This document shows positions 17,370-27,311 of a stretch of 64,000 bases of DNA, one piece after another. Made by a program: the position numbers and the translations under genes. The notes beneath the pieces were generated by a model. The model was not told the origin of the DNA, did not search any database, and was given only the letters and a program-made list of their open reading frames with translations. Each line of letters begins with the position of its first letter. Positions within the stretch are counted from its first letter, which is position 1. The stretch comes from Gemmatimonadota bacterium (GTDB lineage Bacteria; Gemmatimonadota; Gemmatimonadetes; Gemmatimonadales; Gemmatimonadaceae), in the NCBI GenBank assembly GCA_003134685.1, contig PLCA01000003.1, forward strand, positions 62,001 to 126,000, in the 5' to 3' direction.

Positions 17370-17888
17370 ATGATAGAGCACGATTTCCCCGAAGACTTTG
17401 TTCCCATTGCGGCGGAGCTACAGCGACTGCCGTATTTGTCGCCATCCCGGGGTTTCGCCGATCGCGTTGTCTCCAGGATAGACCGCCTGCAGCCAGCCGA
17501 AGTTGTGGCCCCCCTGAGAGCCTCCAGGCATCTGGAGCTGCAACAGGGTGGACAGCAGGCGGTTGTCCGGCGTCGCTCTATGGGCGTCGTGAGGGCAACA
17601 GGCACGGCCGTGACCGGCGTCGCCCTCATCGCCGCCGCCGCATTCATGTTCTTCGAGATCGACATCCTAACCGCGATCCTGAGCGCCGCTTCGGCTCAAT
17701 ACGCTTTCGCTATCGCGGCGGTTGGTTCAGAGATCGGCGCCATGGTGCTCGGACCCTCGACAATCGCTTACCTCCAGGCCGGCTCGCTTCAGGCCTTCGC
17801 TCTCTACCTGACGCTAGCGATAGGATTGTCCGGCGGGTATGCCGTGATCCGCACCGCGGCTCAAATCGCCAAACGCAAGGCAGCGTAA
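17370..17888 (+). CDS. Small membrane protein after ECF sigma, candidate anti-sigma factor
   Basis: A 172-residue protein with no family that I recognise. Residues 1-70 are hydrophilic (HDFPEDFVPIAAELQRLP, FADRVVSRIDRL), and two or three hydrophobic spans follow (GTAVTGVALIAAAAFMFFEI; AFALYLTLAIGLSGGYAVI). A cytoplasmic N-terminus plus membrane anchor directly downstream of an ECF sigma gene is the usual anti-sigma layout. No zinc-binding HxxxCxxC motif is present, so it is not a classic ZAS-type anti-sigma. The next gene starts at the base after its stop. Confidence 0.8.
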   Translation: MIEHDFPEDFVPIAAELQRLPYLSPSRGFADRVVSRIDRLQPAEVVAPLRASRHLELQQGGQQAVVRRRSMGVVRATGTAVTGVALIAAAAFMFFEIDILTAILSAASAQYAFAIAAVGSEIGAMVLGPSTIAYLQAGSLQAFALYLTLAIGLSGGYAVIRTAAQIAKRKAA

Positions 17889-18836
17889 ATGAAATCAATC
17901 CTGCTCGGTATCTCGCTAGTGGTTGCGGCCGTGGCCGCGCAGGATGCGCACGCTCAGCGAAGTGATGGCGTAAGATTTTCCGGATTCAGAGGGTACGCTC
18001 AGGTGACGACTGGTGACCTCACCATCCCTGCTGGCACCACGACATCCGGCTCGGTGATGGTTGTCCGCGGAAGCCTCGACGTCTATGGAAACGTGGATGG
18101 CGCGGCAACCGCGATTCTGGGCGACGTCATCGTGCACGAGGGCGGAAGGGTTCGCGGCGGAGCGGTTGCGTTGATGGGACACGTCCGCAACGAGGGCGGT
18201 TCCATCCTTGGCGTCATCAAGGACGTCGGCGCTACACACAATCGGTCGACTGTAAGCTTCGGTGGGCGGCCGCGGACTACACTTGGCTCGCTCGTCACGG
18301 CGTTTCTCTGGCTCGTGGTTCTGCTTCTCGTCGGAACGTTCGTCCTCTTCTTCATGCGTGACTACTTCAAGCGCGCCGTCGAGGTCGTGACCAACGAGAC
18401 CGGCCGTTCCCTCCTCACCGGTGTGGTCGGCGGACTCGCATCGATTCCGGCTCTCGTCGCGCTCGTCGTCGCCATGGCCATCACGATCATCGGAGTCTTC
18501 TTCATCCCGATCGGCGTCGCGGCCTTCCTCGTCGCCGTCTCCGGAATCGGGATACTCGGCTTCCTCGCGGTCGCGCAGGTGACCGGAATTGCGATTGCGG
18601 GAAAGAGAGATGCGGAGACTCCCGCCGGGCAGGAGCTGCAGTTCCTCTTCACCGGCATTCTTGCCTTCAGCACCCTGTGGATCGTCGCCGCGGCCTTTAC
18701 GTGGTTTCCGATTCTCGGCTCGATACTTCGAATGCTCGCGTTCTCGGTGACGTTCGTCGCGGTCGCTACCGGGTTCGGCGCGGTGATCCTCTCCTGGTGG
18801 CGCTCCAGGCCCAGGAAGAACGCAGTAGCTGTCTAG
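17889..18836 (+). CDS. Exported bactofilin-like beta-repeat protein with C-terminal membrane helices
   Basis: A 315-residue protein. Residues 1-23 form a signal peptide ending in AHAQ. Residues about 30-115 consist of short glycine/valine-rich beta repeats (GDLTIPAGTTTSGSVMVVRG, GDVIVHEGGRVRGGAV), the pattern of polymer-forming bactofilin domains. Five or so hydrophobic helices follow (LVTAFLWLVVLLLVGTFVLF onwards). Bactofilins are normally cytoplasmic, so a signal peptide that would place the repeats in the periplasm is unusual. It starts directly at the end of the candidate anti-sigma gene, and the two stop codons of this gene and mrp overlap in CTAG. Confidence 0.82.
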   Translation: MKSILLGISLVVAAVAAQDAHAQRSDGVRFSGFRGYAQVTTGDLTIPAGTTTSGSVMVVRGSLDVYGNVDGAATAILGDVIVHEGGRVRGGAVALMGHVRNEGGSILGVIKDVGATHNRSTVSFGGRPRTTLGSLVTAFLWLVVLLLVGTFVLFFMRDYFKRAVEVVTNETGRSLLTGVVGGLASIPALVALVVAMAITIIGVFFIPIGVAAFLVAVSGIGILGFLAVAQVTGIAIAGKRDAETPAGQELQFLFTGILAFSTLWIVAAAFTWFPILGSILRMLAFSVTFVAVATGFGAVILSWWRSRPRKNAVAV

Positions 18837-20005
18837 AGCAGTCCTTTCAGCTGTGCGGCAAGCTCGAATAGCGCCTCTGCCGCGGGCGTCTGCGGCTCGC
18901 TGACAACGATCGGCTCTCCGCGATCGCCGCCTTCCAGAACTCCCCCGAAAAAAGGAATCTCGCCAAGTAGCGGGACGTCGAGCTCGTCGGCGAGCCGCTT
19001 CCCTCCTCCGCTGCCGAAGATCCTGTGCTTCGTACTGCAGTGTGGACAGATGAAGTAGCTCATGTTCTCGACGACGCCGAGGACCGGGACTGCCACGCGC
19101 TGGAACATCTTGGCGCCTCGCAGCGCGTCGCCTGACGCGACCTCCTGCGGCGTGGTCACGATGATGGCGCCGTGCACCATCGTCGCCTGCACGAGCGAGA
19201 GCTGCGCGTCGCCGGTGCCGGGCGGCATGTCGACCAGGAAATAATCCAGCTCGCCCCACTGCACATCGCGCAGAAACTGGGTGATGATTTTCATGATGAT
19301 CGGCCCGCGCCAGATCGCCGGCTGGTCGCGCTCAATCATGAAGCCGAGGCTCATGATTTTGACGCCGTGCGCCTGGAGCGGAATGATCTTCTCGTTCTCC
19401 ACCGGCGGCGGGGCGTTGACGCCCATCATGCGCGGGATGTTCGGTCCGTAGATATCCGCGTCCATGAGGCCGACGCGCGCGCCCTGCTTGACGAGGGCGA
19501 TGGCAAGGTTGGAAGCGACGGTGGATTTTCCGACGCCTCCCTTGCCGCTCGAGATGGCGATGACCTTGCCGAGGTGCGGATACGCGATAGGAGTGGGCGC
19601 GGGGACCGCCGCCCGCTGTGACTGCGTTTCCTGTCCCATGACGGGGAGCGTACGCGATGCGGCGCTCTTCGGAGAGGGAGGAGCCATAGACGCGGATGGC
19701 GCGGTCGCGGCTCCGGAGGGCGCTGCGACTGCGCCCACCTGCGCCGGCTGCTTGCTCACCTGCGAGGCGTCCTTCACATCGACGCGAACGTCGGTCACAC
19801 CCGGCACCTGCTGGAGCGTCTGTCTAACTTCGCGTACGACGGTGGCGTCGTCGTCAGGCGTGAGGAAAAGACTCAGCCGTACCTTGCCATCGGTGGTGGT
19901 CGCGATGTCGCGAATCATCTCTGCTTCGAGCACGTTGGTGCCGACGCGGTTGTTCCGGATGCGCGAAAGAGCATCCGTTACGCGCTCCTGAAGATTGCGG
20001 GTCAC
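18833..20005 (-). CDS. mrp: Mrp/ApbC-type iron-sulfur cluster carrier ATPase
   Basis: A 390-residue P-loop ATPase of the Mrp/ApbC/Nbp35 group, which carries Fe-S clusters to target proteins. An N-terminal MIP18/DUF59-like domain (about residues 1-80) is joined by an Ala/Pro/Ser-rich linker of about 60 residues to the ParA-like domain. The deviant Walker A is SSGKGGVGKST, with MDADIYGPNIPRMMG and VDMPPGTGDAQLSL following. CPHC supplies the cluster-binding cysteines. GTG at 20005 overlaps the NifU-like stop by 4 bp, linking cluster scaffold and carrier in one unit. Confidence 0.95.
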   Translation of the reverse strand: MTRNLQERVTDALSRIRNNRVGTNVLEAEMIRDIATTTDGKVRLSLFLTPDDDATVVREVRQTLQQVPGVTDVRVDVKDASQVSKQPAQVGAVAAPSGAATAPSASMAPPSPKSAASRTLPVMGQETQSQRAAVPAPTPIAYPHLGKVIAISSGKGGVGKSTVASNLAIALVKQGARVGLMDADIYGPNIPRMMGVNAPPPVENEKIIPLQAHGVKIMSLGFMIERDQPAIWRGPIIMKIITQFLRDVQWGELDYFLVDMPPGTGDAQLSLVQATMVHGAIIVTTPQEVASGDALRGAKMFQRVAVPVLGVVENMSYFICPHCSTKHRIFGSGGGKRLADELDVPLLGEIPFFGGVLEGGDRGEPIVVSEPQTPAAEALFELAAQLKGLL

Positions 20006-20283
20006 CCGCTCGACTCCTCCGTGGCGAGGACGGCCATCAGCTCGGAGACCTTGAGCTTTAGCTGCGTCTCGATCCCCTGAATGAAGGTGGCGGGCGAGCA
20101 ATCGCATTCCGCGCATCCGCCCCTGATCAACAGCACGGCGGTGCCTGTCGCCGGATCGAATGACTGCAGCTCGATCGCGCATTGCTCGATTCTCAGAATC
20201 GGCAGAATCTCGACGAGCTCGAGACGGATGTGGTCCTCGACATCTTTCTGCGGGCGGGATCGTTTGCGGCGGAGAACGCTCAT
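20002..20283 (-). CDS. NifU C-terminal-domain Fe-S scaffold-like protein
   Basis: A 93-residue protein of the NifU C-terminal (Nfu) family. The typical GGCxxC motif appears as GGCAECDCSPATFIQGIE, with a third cysteine close by. RIEQCAIELQSF and LKLKVSEL fit the rest of the small domain. The charged N-terminal extension RRKRSRPQKDVED is additional. Nfu proteins hold or transfer a 4Fe-4S cluster. The 4-bp overlap with mrp suggests that the pair cooperates in Fe-S maturation, for example for the ETF-QO encoded later in the window. Confidence 0.87.
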   Translation of the reverse strand: MSVLRRKRSRPQKDVEDHIRLELVEILPILRIEQCAIELQSFDPATGTAVLLIRGGCAECDCSPATFIQGIETQLKLKVSELMAVLATEESSG

Positions 20284-20329
20284 GAGCGCAAGTTAGAGGG
20301 CGCGCGGCGCGGTTGCTACGGGCTTGCGC

Positions 20330-21364
20330 TCAGGCGACCCCCGCCTTGTCCTCCGCGCGCAGGAATTCGCGGGCGGCGGCGATGACTTTGCGGCGCACGA
20401 CCTCGAGATTCCCTTCGATGAGAGCGCCAGCCGCCCGCGCGTGACCGCCGCCTGCGAATTGTTTGGCAAACTTGTTCACGTCGACATCGCCGGTGCTCCG
20501 AAAGGAGACTTTCACCTTATCGTGGCCGAGATCCCGGAAGAAGACCGCGAGCCGCGTTCCGCCAATGGAGCGCGGGTGCTCCGCAATACCCTCCAGATCC
20601 TCCGACCGGAGCCCGTATTGCTCGGCAGCGCCGGCGGCGACGGAGATCCAGGAGATTCCGTACTCCGGATCGACTTCCAGGGTCGCCAGGGCATCACGCA
20701 GCAGGTGCAGCCTTCCCACCGGCATCGATGCGTAAAGCCGCCCGTACATCTCCTCCGGCTCGACGCCCGACGCGATCAGCTGCCCCGCGATGCTCAAGCA
20801 ACGCGCCGTGGTGTTGCTGAACCGGAATCCGCCGGTGTCAGTGAGCAGCGCGACGTACAACGCCCGCGCGATGTCCGGCGTCACCTTGAGACCCAGAACG
20901 GTCGCGAAATCGTAGATCAGCTCGCCCGTCGCGCACGCCGTCGTGTCGGCCACCATCAAGGTGCTGGGCGGCTCGTCGCTCGGCAGGTGGTGATCGATCA
21001 CGAGCTTGGGAATCGTGAGCCTGCGCACCGCCTCGGCCAGAACGCCGAGCCGCTTCACGTCGGAGATATCGAGCACTACGAGAACATCGGCTTCCTTGAG
21101 CCCCTTCGCGCCCTGATCGCTCGCGTCCTTAACGTCAACGCCGAGGAGGAACTTGTACATCTCCGGCCAGGGCGTGGGGTTGACGATCTTCGACCGGATT
21201 CCCATCTGACCGAGCAGCCGCGACAGCGCCGTCTCGGAACCGCAGCCGTCGCCGTCCGCATTGATGTGAGTAGACATTGCGACAGAGCGTCCCGCGCGAA
21301 GCTCCTGCGCGAGACGCTCGATCGACTCCCGTCGCTGCTGGGGGACGCTTAGAAGGTCAAGCAC
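20330..21364 (-). CDS. nrnA: DHH/DHHA1 phosphoesterase, NrnA-type
   Basis: A 344-residue DHH-family protein. The metal motifs [21 protein letters not shown] and VIDHHLP are in order, followed by the C-terminal DHHA1 motif [12 protein letters not shown]. These are the features of NrnA, which degrades nanoRNA and pAp or c-di-nucleotide products. The GTG at 21364 begins 8 bp before the end of the permease frame. The gene is 46 bp upstream of the nifU-like gene. A c-di-AMP-related role is possible because a KimA-like transporter is present, but nothing here proves it. Confidence 0.9.
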   Translation of the reverse strand: MLDLLSVPQQRRESIERLAQELRAGRSVAMSTHINADGDGCGSETALSRLLGQMGIRSKIVNPTPWPEMYKFLLGVDVKDASDQGAKGLKEADVLVVLDISDVKRLGVLAEAVRRLTIPKLVIDHHLPSDEPPSTLMVADTTACATGELIYDFATVLGLKVTPDIARALYVALLTDTGGFRFSNTTARCLSIAGQLIASGVEPEEMYGRLYASMPVGRLHLLRDALATLEVDPEYGISWISVAAGAAEQYGLRSEDLEGIAEHPRSIGGTRLAVFFRDLGHDKVKVSFRSTGDVDVNKFAKQFAGGGHARAAGALIEGNLEVVRRKVIAAAREFLRAEDKAGVA

Positions 21365-22859
21365 TGCCTTCCGCGCGGGCCAGCTTCGAGTGCGATCTGC
21401 TGTAGAGGAAGTAGATCACGAGCCCGATGATCATCCAGACGATCAGCCGCTCCCACGTTGCCCACGGCAGACTCGCCATCATGTAGCCGCAAATCAGGAT
21501 TCCGAGAATCGGGACCAGCGGGACGAGCGGCGTACGGAATGGGCGCGCGAGGTTCGGCGACTTGTAGCGGAGCATGATGATGCCGCCGCAGACGATTACG
21601 AACGCCAGCAACGTGCCGATCGACACCAACTCGCCGAGCAATCCGATTGGGAACAGTCCAGCTACGACGGCGGCAACGATGCCTGTGAGGATCGTCGTCA
21701 CGTATGGCGTCTTGAAGCGCGGATGAACCTTTCCGAACACGGGCGGGAGCAATCCGTCGCGAGCCATCGAATAGAAGATTCGCGGCTGCGCCATCAGCAT
21801 CACGAGCACGACGGACGCAAGACCGGCGATTGCGCCGATGTTGATGATCCCTCCAAGCCAGTGGAGCGCGGGACCTGCCTTCTCGATTGCGACGAACACC
21901 GGGTGCGGAACATCCAGGTCGGTGTAGTGCGCCAATCCGGTCATGACGAGCGACATCAGGATGTAAAGCACCGTGCATATCGCGAGAGATCCGAGAATTC
22001 CTATCGGCATGTCTCGCTGCGGATTTTTTGCCTCTTGCGCCGCGGTAGACACCGCGTCGAATCCTATATAGGCGAAGAACACGACGGCCGCGCCACGCAC
22101 GATTCCGCTCCAGCCATAGTGACCGTATTCACCGGTATTGGGGGGAATGAACGGATGCCAGTTGGCCTGGTTCACGTACATGAACCCGAATCCGATCACC
22201 AGCAGCACGATCGCGATCTTGAGAATCACTATGAAGTTATTGAAGCTCGCCGACTCCTTGATTCCGATGACGAGCAGCGTAGACATGAGCGCGATGAGCA
22301 CGATCGCAGGCAGGTTGACGATGGCGCCGGTGTGAGAGAGCCCTGCCGGGTGAAGGAGAACTTTCGTAATCGGATCGAATTCGTTCGCGTCGGCGTAATA
22401 GAACGGCGCGCTCGTGAACGCTGTAGGCAGATGTATGTGGAGTTGCTCCATGAACGCCGAGAAGTATCCCGACCAGCCTACCGCAACAGTGGAAGCGCCG
22501 AACAGATATTCGAGGATCAGGTCCCAGCCGATGATCCAGGCGATGAACTCGCCGAGCGTCGCGTAGCCATAGGTGTATGCGCTCCCGGCGATCGGAATCA
22601 TGCTCGCGAACTCGGCGTAGCAGAGGCCGGCGAAAAGGCATCCAAATCCGGACACAATAAACGAGAGGACGATTGCCGGTCCCGCGTACCTCGCCGCGGC
22701 GGTGCCGGTCAGCACGAAAATGCCGGCGCCGATGATCGCGCCGATGCCCAGCGTCGTGAGGTTCAGCGCGCCGAGCGCGCGTCGGAGAGAATGCTCCGTG
22801 GATTCGCCCGCCGCCTCAGCCTGCAGGACAGCGATGCTCTTCTTCGTCCATAAGCCCAT
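21357..22859 (-). CDS. APC-family amino acid permease (cationic amino acid transporter-like)
   Basis: A 500-residue membrane transporter with about 12 helices. [18 protein letters not shown] in helix 1 is the conserved unwound substrate-binding helix of the APC superfamily. [20 protein letters not shown] corresponds to helix 6 and is typical of the CAT/YfnA subgroup. ATG at 22859 is chosen because GGAG lies 8 nt upstream and it gives [15 protein letters not shown], a usual cytoplasmic N-terminus. The substrate is not readable from the sequence. It overlaps the nrnA start by 8 bp. Confidence 0.92.
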   Translation of the reverse strand: MGLWTKKSIAVLQAEAAGESTEHSLRRALGALNLTTLGIGAIIGAGIFVLTGTAAARYAGPAIVLSFIVSGFGCLFAGLCYAEFASMIPIAGSAYTYGYATLGEFIAWIIGWDLILEYLFGASTVAVGWSGYFSAFMEQLHIHLPTAFTSAPFYYADANEFDPITKVLLHPAGLSHTGAIVNLPAIVLIALMSTLLVIGIKESASFNNFIVILKIAIVLLVIGFGFMYVNQANWHPFIPPNTGEYGHYGWSGIVRGAAVVFFAYIGFDAVSTAAQEAKNPQRDMPIGILGSLAICTVLYILMSLVMTGLAHYTDLDVPHPVFVAIEKAGPALHWLGGIINIGAIAGLASVVLVMLMAQPRIFYSMARDGLLPPVFGKVHPRFKTPYVTTILTGIVAAVVAGLFPIGLLGELVSIGTLLAFVIVCGGIIMLRYKSPNLARPFRTPLVPLVPILGILICGYMMASLPWATWERLIVWMIIGLVIYFLYSRSHSKLARAEGSA

Positions 22860-22931
22860 TAGAGAAACTCCGAAAGCGTGGGTAGTGTGACGCCGGGACT
22901 CTGAAACATTCGACACTGCAGGGGCGCCAGA

Positions 22932-22960
22932 AGTTGTGTTGACGCGTGAAGCAATGTCAA
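22932..22960 (-). promoter_or_regulatory. Possible sigma-70-type promoter upstream of the permease gene
   Basis: On the minus strand a consensus -35 TTGACA (22960-22955) is followed after 17 nt by ACAACT (22937-22932), a weak -10. It lies in the 107-bp gap between guaB and the permease and would start transcription about 70 nt before the permease ATG. Confidence 0.35.
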
Positions 22961-22966
22961 GGAAAC

Positions 22967-24520
22967 CTACAGCGAGTAGTTGGGCGACTCACGCGTTATA
23001 GTGACGTCGTGGGGATGGGATTCGCGGAGTCCGGCGGCGGTGATCCGGACGAACTCTGATTCGGTACGGAGCTGTTCGATGTCGGCGCACCCGACGTATC
23101 CCATGCCGCTGCGGAGGCCGCCCACCATCTGGAACAGCACGTCGCTCACAGCGCCCTTGTATGGAACGCGTCCCTCGATTCCCTCGGGTACGAGCTTCTT
23201 GGCCGACATCTCGCCTTCCTGAAAATACCGGTCGGCGCTTCCATCCTGCATCGCGGACAAACTGCCCATGCCGCGAATCATCTTGAAGCGGCGCCCCTCG
23301 AGTAGAAGCGATTCACCGGGACTCTCCTCGGTGCCAGCGAGCATCGACCCCATCATCACACTGGAGGCGCCCGCCGCCAGCGCTTTCACGATGTCGCCCG
23401 AGTATTTGATTCCGCCATCCGCGATCACCGGAATGTCACCCGCGCCCTCGACCGCATCGAAGATTGCGGTGAGCTGGGGAACTCCGACGCCGGTGACGAT
23501 GCGCGTCGTGCAAATGGAGCCGGGTCCAACGCCAACCTTGACCGCATCGACGCCTCGCTCCACCAGCGCGCGGGCGCCGGCGCGGGTCGCGATGTTGCCG
23601 GCAACGAGCTGCACATCCGGAAACAGCTCGCGAACCACCGATGTCGCTTCGAGTACTCCCTCGGAGTGCCCGTGCGCCGTGTCCACGATCAGAACATCCA
23701 CACCTGCGTCTACCAGCGCTCGCGCTCTGTCGCGATAATTCGCGGCGCCGATCGCTGCGGCGACGCGAAGACGCCCGTGCTGATCCTTGTTGGCATTCGG
23801 GAAATCCCTTCGCTTGTGGATGTCCTTGACCGTGATCAGCCCGCGCAGAATTCCCCGCTCGTCGACGACGGGAAGCTTTTCGATGCGGTGCTTCCCGAGT
23901 ATTGCTTCGGCCTCGTCGAGCGTGGTGCCGACGGGTGCGGTGACGAGATTCTTCGACGTCATTGCTTCGCGAAGCGGACGATCGAGATTGCGCTCGAACT
24001 GCAGGTCGCGATTGGTGATGATTCCAACGAGCCTGTCGTCGCGATCGACGATGGGAACGCCGGAAATCTTGAAGCGCCTCATCAGCGCGACCGCTTCGCG
24101 GAGCGTTCCATCGGGCGAGAGCGTGATCGGATTCAGGATCATTCCGCTCTCCGACCGCTTTACGCGGTCAACCTCGGCGGCCTGCCGATCGATCGACATG
24201 TTCTTGTGAATGACGCCGATTCCGCCCGCCCTGGCCATCGCCATTGCCATGTCGGACTCGGTAACCGTGTCCATGGCGGCGGACGCGAGTGGGACGTTGA
24301 GCGGGATGCCGCGTGTGAAAAGCGAAGTCGTGCTCACGTCCTTCGGGTGGACAAGTGAATGACGAGGCGTCAGCAGCACGTCATCGAAGGTCAGAACGAC
24401 ATCGTTTCTGACCCGGGGTAGTCCTTCTTCGGCGGCCGCCGAGGCCTTGATGCGCGAAAGCCCGCTTCCGGCTTTTGCCGGAGAGGCGGGCTTACTCGAT
24501 GGCCGAGTTGTGGTTGCCAT
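22967..24520 (-). CDS. guaB: Inosine-5'-monophosphate dehydrogenase
   Basis: IMPDH oxidises IMP to XMP with NAD, the committed step to GMP. The 517-residue protein carries [11 protein letters not shown], an intact tandem CBS pair (around residues 120-235: [20 protein letters not shown] and [19 protein letters not shown]), the active-site loop [17 protein letters not shown] with the catalytic Cys, and RGMGSLSAM. The N-terminus has about 38 extra Ala/Ser/Lys-rich residues relative to the usual start. ATG at 24520 is preferred; the longer frame reads into the terminator of the gene upstream. Confidence 0.97.
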   Translation of the reverse strand: MATTTRPSSKPASPAKAGSGLSRIKASAAAEEGLPRVRNDVVLTFDDVLLTPRHSLVHPKDVSTTSLFTRGIPLNVPLASAAMDTVTESDMAMAMARAGGIGVIHKNMSIDRQAAEVDRVKRSESGMILNPITLSPDGTLREAVALMRRFKISGVPIVDRDDRLVGIITNRDLQFERNLDRPLREAMTSKNLVTAPVGTTLDEAEAILGKHRIEKLPVVDERGILRGLITVKDIHKRRDFPNANKDQHGRLRVAAAIGAANYRDRARALVDAGVDVLIVDTAHGHSEGVLEATSVVRELFPDVQLVAGNIATRAGARALVERGVDAVKVGVGPGSICTTRIVTGVGVPQLTAIFDAVEGAGDIPVIADGGIKYSGDIVKALAAGASSVMMGSMLAGTEESPGESLLLEGRRFKMIRGMGSLSAMQDGSADRYFQEGEMSAKKLVPEGIEGRVPYKGAVSDVLFQMVGGLRSGMGYVGCADIEQLRTESEFVRITAAGLRESHPHDVTITRESPNYSL

Positions 24521-24602
24521 AGCTAAATGTATGGCAATGTGCTGGTTGCGTCCAGAGGCGGAGGCATTCCGGCCCGACGAACGCAAACCGTGGCCGGGAT
24601 GC

Positions 24603-24640
24603 AAAAGGTCGCAGCCAGACGTAATACCTGGCTGCGACTT
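24603..24640 (-). terminator. Intrinsic terminator downstream of the TonB-type receptor
   Basis: GTCGCAGCCAG (24608-24618) and CTGGCTGCGAC (24628-24638) form a perfect 11-bp stem with a 9-nt loop. Read on the minus strand, the stem is followed by CTTTTGC. It lies about 33 bp after the receptor stop and before guaB, so it separates the two transcripts. Confidence 0.75.
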
Positions 24641-24670
24641 TCGTTACTGCTGGTTCTGAATTCTACCCGA

Positions 24671-27148
24671 CTACGGGAACACCGACGGCGGAGGCTGGTC
24701 CTGGGGGGGCAGTCGAATCTTCGGCGGCTTTCCATAGTTCCATTGGAACGTCACGTACGTCGCCTTTACACCGAAGTGCCTGTCCGTGATCTGCTGCAGA
24801 TTGCTATCGCCGGCCGTGATCCGGAAATGCATCGTGTCGAACGGATCCGCGAAGCGCACCGCGACGCTCATGTTATCCCCATCGATCTTCTTGCGCAGCG
24901 TGATGTTGGTCATCTGCATCGAGGAGAAGCGTCCCTTCTCGATATTGACCGGCGCGCGGTAGAAGTAGTTCGCCTGGAGTGTCACCGTAGGACTCAACTG
25001 TGTGGTGGCGTTGAGGCGATAGGACCAGGTCACTGCGTTCGATTGGAGTGCCGACTGCGAGCCGCCGTCGGTCACCATCTTGAAGATGTTGAATCCCGCC
25101 AACGCACTGAGTTTGGGGCCAAGCCGCAGGTTGCCGTTAAGATCGGTGCCCCACGAATTCGCCTTGTCGAGATTCTGGAAGTTTACCGATGTCACTTCAC
25201 GCCCGTCGACGGTGTCGGCGGTGTTGATGTTGACGCGAATGACGTCCGTCGTGTGACGGTAGAACGGTGACAGCTGCAGCGATCCGAGCTGTCCCGACTT
25301 GCTCATACTGAACTCGAACGCGTCCGTGTATTCTGGATTCAGGCGTGGATTCCCGATCAACACGTTCTGCTGGTCGAAGAACACGGGGAATGGATTCAGT
25401 TCCTGGGTTCCCGGTCTCCGAATCCGCCGCGAGTAACTGAACTTTATCTGACTCTGTTCCCCCGGCTTGTACATGATGACGCCGCTCGGGAACAGGCTGT
25501 GGTAGTTGTACGGAATGCTCTGCGCGCCGGAGAGATCGAAGTTCCGGTTCGCCCATTCAGCGCGCAGTCCGGCTTGCAGGTCGAACTTGCCGACGCTCTG
25601 GCTGAGCACGCCGTAGCCCGCGTGCACGTGTTCGTCGAACTGGAACTTGTTGCTCAGATTGCTCTCGACCCAATTGCCGGTTCCCAGATCGTCCTTTAAC
25701 ACGAGGAAATCGCGGTCGAGCCAGCGGCCCGTTTCCTTGAGACCACTCTCCAGCTTCGTGCTAGCGGTAAGCGGGCGGGTGTAATCCGTTTGCATTGTGA
25801 GCTGACGTGTCAGCGCACTCGTCCCGTCAATCTCGCCCTGCGTCGCTGGACCCGAGCTCGTGCCGTCGGGGTTCTGTGGCTCCTGCCACAGCAGGGTGTT
25901 GTCTTCGTCTCTCGAGCGGTTGAAGCGCACCTCCGCCGAGAGCTCGTGCTTGCGCGGCTCGATCGTGTGCTTGATCGAAAGTGAATTGTCGAACACGAGC
26001 CCTCTTGCCTTGTCGTTGCGATCAATCACGTATCGGTCGAGGAACGCCTGGGTCGCATCGAGCTCAGTGTAGCCGGCGAGGGCGCCGTCGTTGGAATGTC
26101 TGCGGTTGAGCGTCAGCGAATTGGAGATGACATCCTTGTCGGTCAGCTTGTAGTCGATGTTGCCCGTAAAATTGTGACCGGCGTTGATGGTTCTGCCATC
26201 GATATCCTGATTCGTGTACGACAACGGCGAGCCAACTGGATCGTAGCGAAGCCGGTCGTTGATGCCGACTATCGCGCGATCGTCGGCATTGAAACCGTAA
26301 GTGCCGAACAGCGTCACGGGACCGCTCTGGTAGCCGAGGTTCGTGCCGGTATTGAAGCGGCTCGGCGTGGCAAATCCAGTATTGAGTCCGGCGCTCAAGC
26401 CGAGATCGGTGTTCGCCTTGAGGACGATATTGATGATGCCCGCCATCCCTTCCGGGTCGTACTTGGCGGATGGATTCGGCACCACTTCGATGCGCTCGAC
26501 GATGTTCGCCGGAATCTGCTTGAGGTAGGCGGAGAGCTGGGCGCCGGTAATCGGGGTCGGACGCCCGTTGATCTGCACGGCCACGTTCTCGTTCCCACGC
26601 AGACTGACCTTGCCATCGCCATCGACTTCGACCGAGGGAGTCGCCGCCAGGACCTCGCTCGCGTTCGATGCGGCCGGCGCGATTTCTTTCGCGCGATAGG
26701 TGTTGCGATCGGGCTCGATCACGACTGCTGGTTTCTCGCCCTGCACCTGGACGCTTTGCAACGTCACGGAAATGCGTGTGAGCTGAATCGGGTCGAGGGC
26801 GGCACGCGGCACGGAATCGGTGATTGTGAACGCGACGTTGCGCGGCCCGTAACCGATGGAAGCTGCGCGCAGGTAATACTTGCCGGGCCGGAGCCCCTGA
26901 ATTCGAAATCCGCCGTCCGTGGCCGCCAGCGCTCCGGCTACGAGGGCCGAGTCCTTCGCGTTGCGGACGGTGATGGAGGCGCGGGCAAGCGGAGTCTTGG
27001 CAGCTGTATCCACAACGGTGCCCTGCACTTCGCCATTGCCTGACGGAGGTGGTCCCGCTGGTCGGGCCTGGGTTGGGTTCTGTGCCGGGAGTGAGACCGC
27101 GGCGAGGTTTACGAGGAGAGCGAGTAACGCGAACAGGATGCGCTTCAT
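24671..27148 (-). CDS. TonB-dependent receptor-like outer-membrane protein with carboxypeptidase-regulatory domain
   Basis: An 825-residue outer-membrane protein. Residues 1-22 are a signal peptide. Residues about 40-125 form a carboxypeptidase-regulatory-like beta-sandwich (VQGTVVDTAAKTPLARASIT, GGFRIQGLRPGKYYLRA). A plug domain follows (ASEVLAATPSVEVDGDGKVS, RGNENVAVQINGRPTPI, NIVERIEVVPNPSAKYDPEG), then a beta-barrel of the large OMP_b-brl_3 type. No classical TonB box is obvious. The substrate is unknown. It has its own terminator and is probably monocistronic, with a palindrome upstream at 27194. Confidence 0.92.
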   Translation of the reverse strand: MKRILFALLALLVNLAAVSLPAQNPTQARPAGPPPSGNGEVQGTVVDTAAKTPLARASITVRNAKDSALVAGALAATDGGFRIQGLRPGKYYLRAASIGYGPRNVAFTITDSVPRAALDPIQLTRISVTLQSVQVQGEKPAVVIEPDRNTYRAKEIAPAASNASEVLAATPSVEVDGDGKVSLRGNENVAVQINGRPTPITGAQLSAYLKQIPANIVERIEVVPNPSAKYDPEGMAGIINIVLKANTDLGLSAGLNTGFATPSRFNTGTNLGYQSGPVTLFGTYGFNADDRAIVGINDRLRYDPVGSPLSYTNQDIDGRTINAGHNFTGNIDYKLTDKDVISNSLTLNRRHSNDGALAGYTELDATQAFLDRYVIDRNDKARGLVFDNSLSIKHTIEPRKHELSAEVRFNRSRDEDNTLLWQEPQNPDGTSSGPATQGEIDGTSALTRQLTMQTDYTRPLTASTKLESGLKETGRWLDRDFLVLKDDLGTGNWVESNLSNKFQFDEHVHAGYGVLSQSVGKFDLQAGLRAEWANRNFDLSGAQSIPYNYHSLFPSGVIMYKPGEQSQIKFSYSRRIRRPGTQELNPFPVFFDQQNVLIGNPRLNPEYTDAFEFSMSKSGQLGSLQLSPFYRHTTDVIRVNINTADTVDGREVTSVNFQNLDKANSWGTDLNGNLRLGPKLSALAGFNIFKMVTDGGSQSALQSNAVTWSYRLNATTQLSPTVTLQANYFYRAPVNIEKGRFSSMQMTNITLRKKIDGDNMSVAVRFADPFDTMHFRITAGDSNLQQITDRHFGVKATYVTFQWNYGKPPKIRLPPQDQPPPSVFP

Positions 27149-27193
27149 GGGGCCAGCTCTCAGAGAAAAGTGGGGCGTCGAGAATATCGGTCC

Positions 27194-27211
27194 GTAGGGA
27201 GAAAACCCTAC
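27194..27211. promoter_or_regulatory. Palindrome GTAGGG-N6-CCCTAC upstream of the TonB-type receptor
   Basis: Six-base arms separated by AGAAAA lie 46 bp before the receptor start codon. Spacing and symmetry suit a dimeric regulator, possibly of the LuxR/NarL type, acting on the receptor gene. The rest of the 163-bp gap shows nothing definite. Confidence 0.35.
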
Positions 27212-27311
27212 CTATGTCTCCGCACTACGACTTTGACGCTCCCGGGTTTCAAAAGGTTGTTCCGGGACCTCCTAGTTCAAAAGGGTTGTCATGGCAGGAA
27301 AAGGTCATGCC

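Noticed and set aside
21390-22853. A 487-codon open frame on the + strand opposite the permease
   Set aside because: Very charged, no hydrophobic pattern or motif; the permease on the minus strand is certain.
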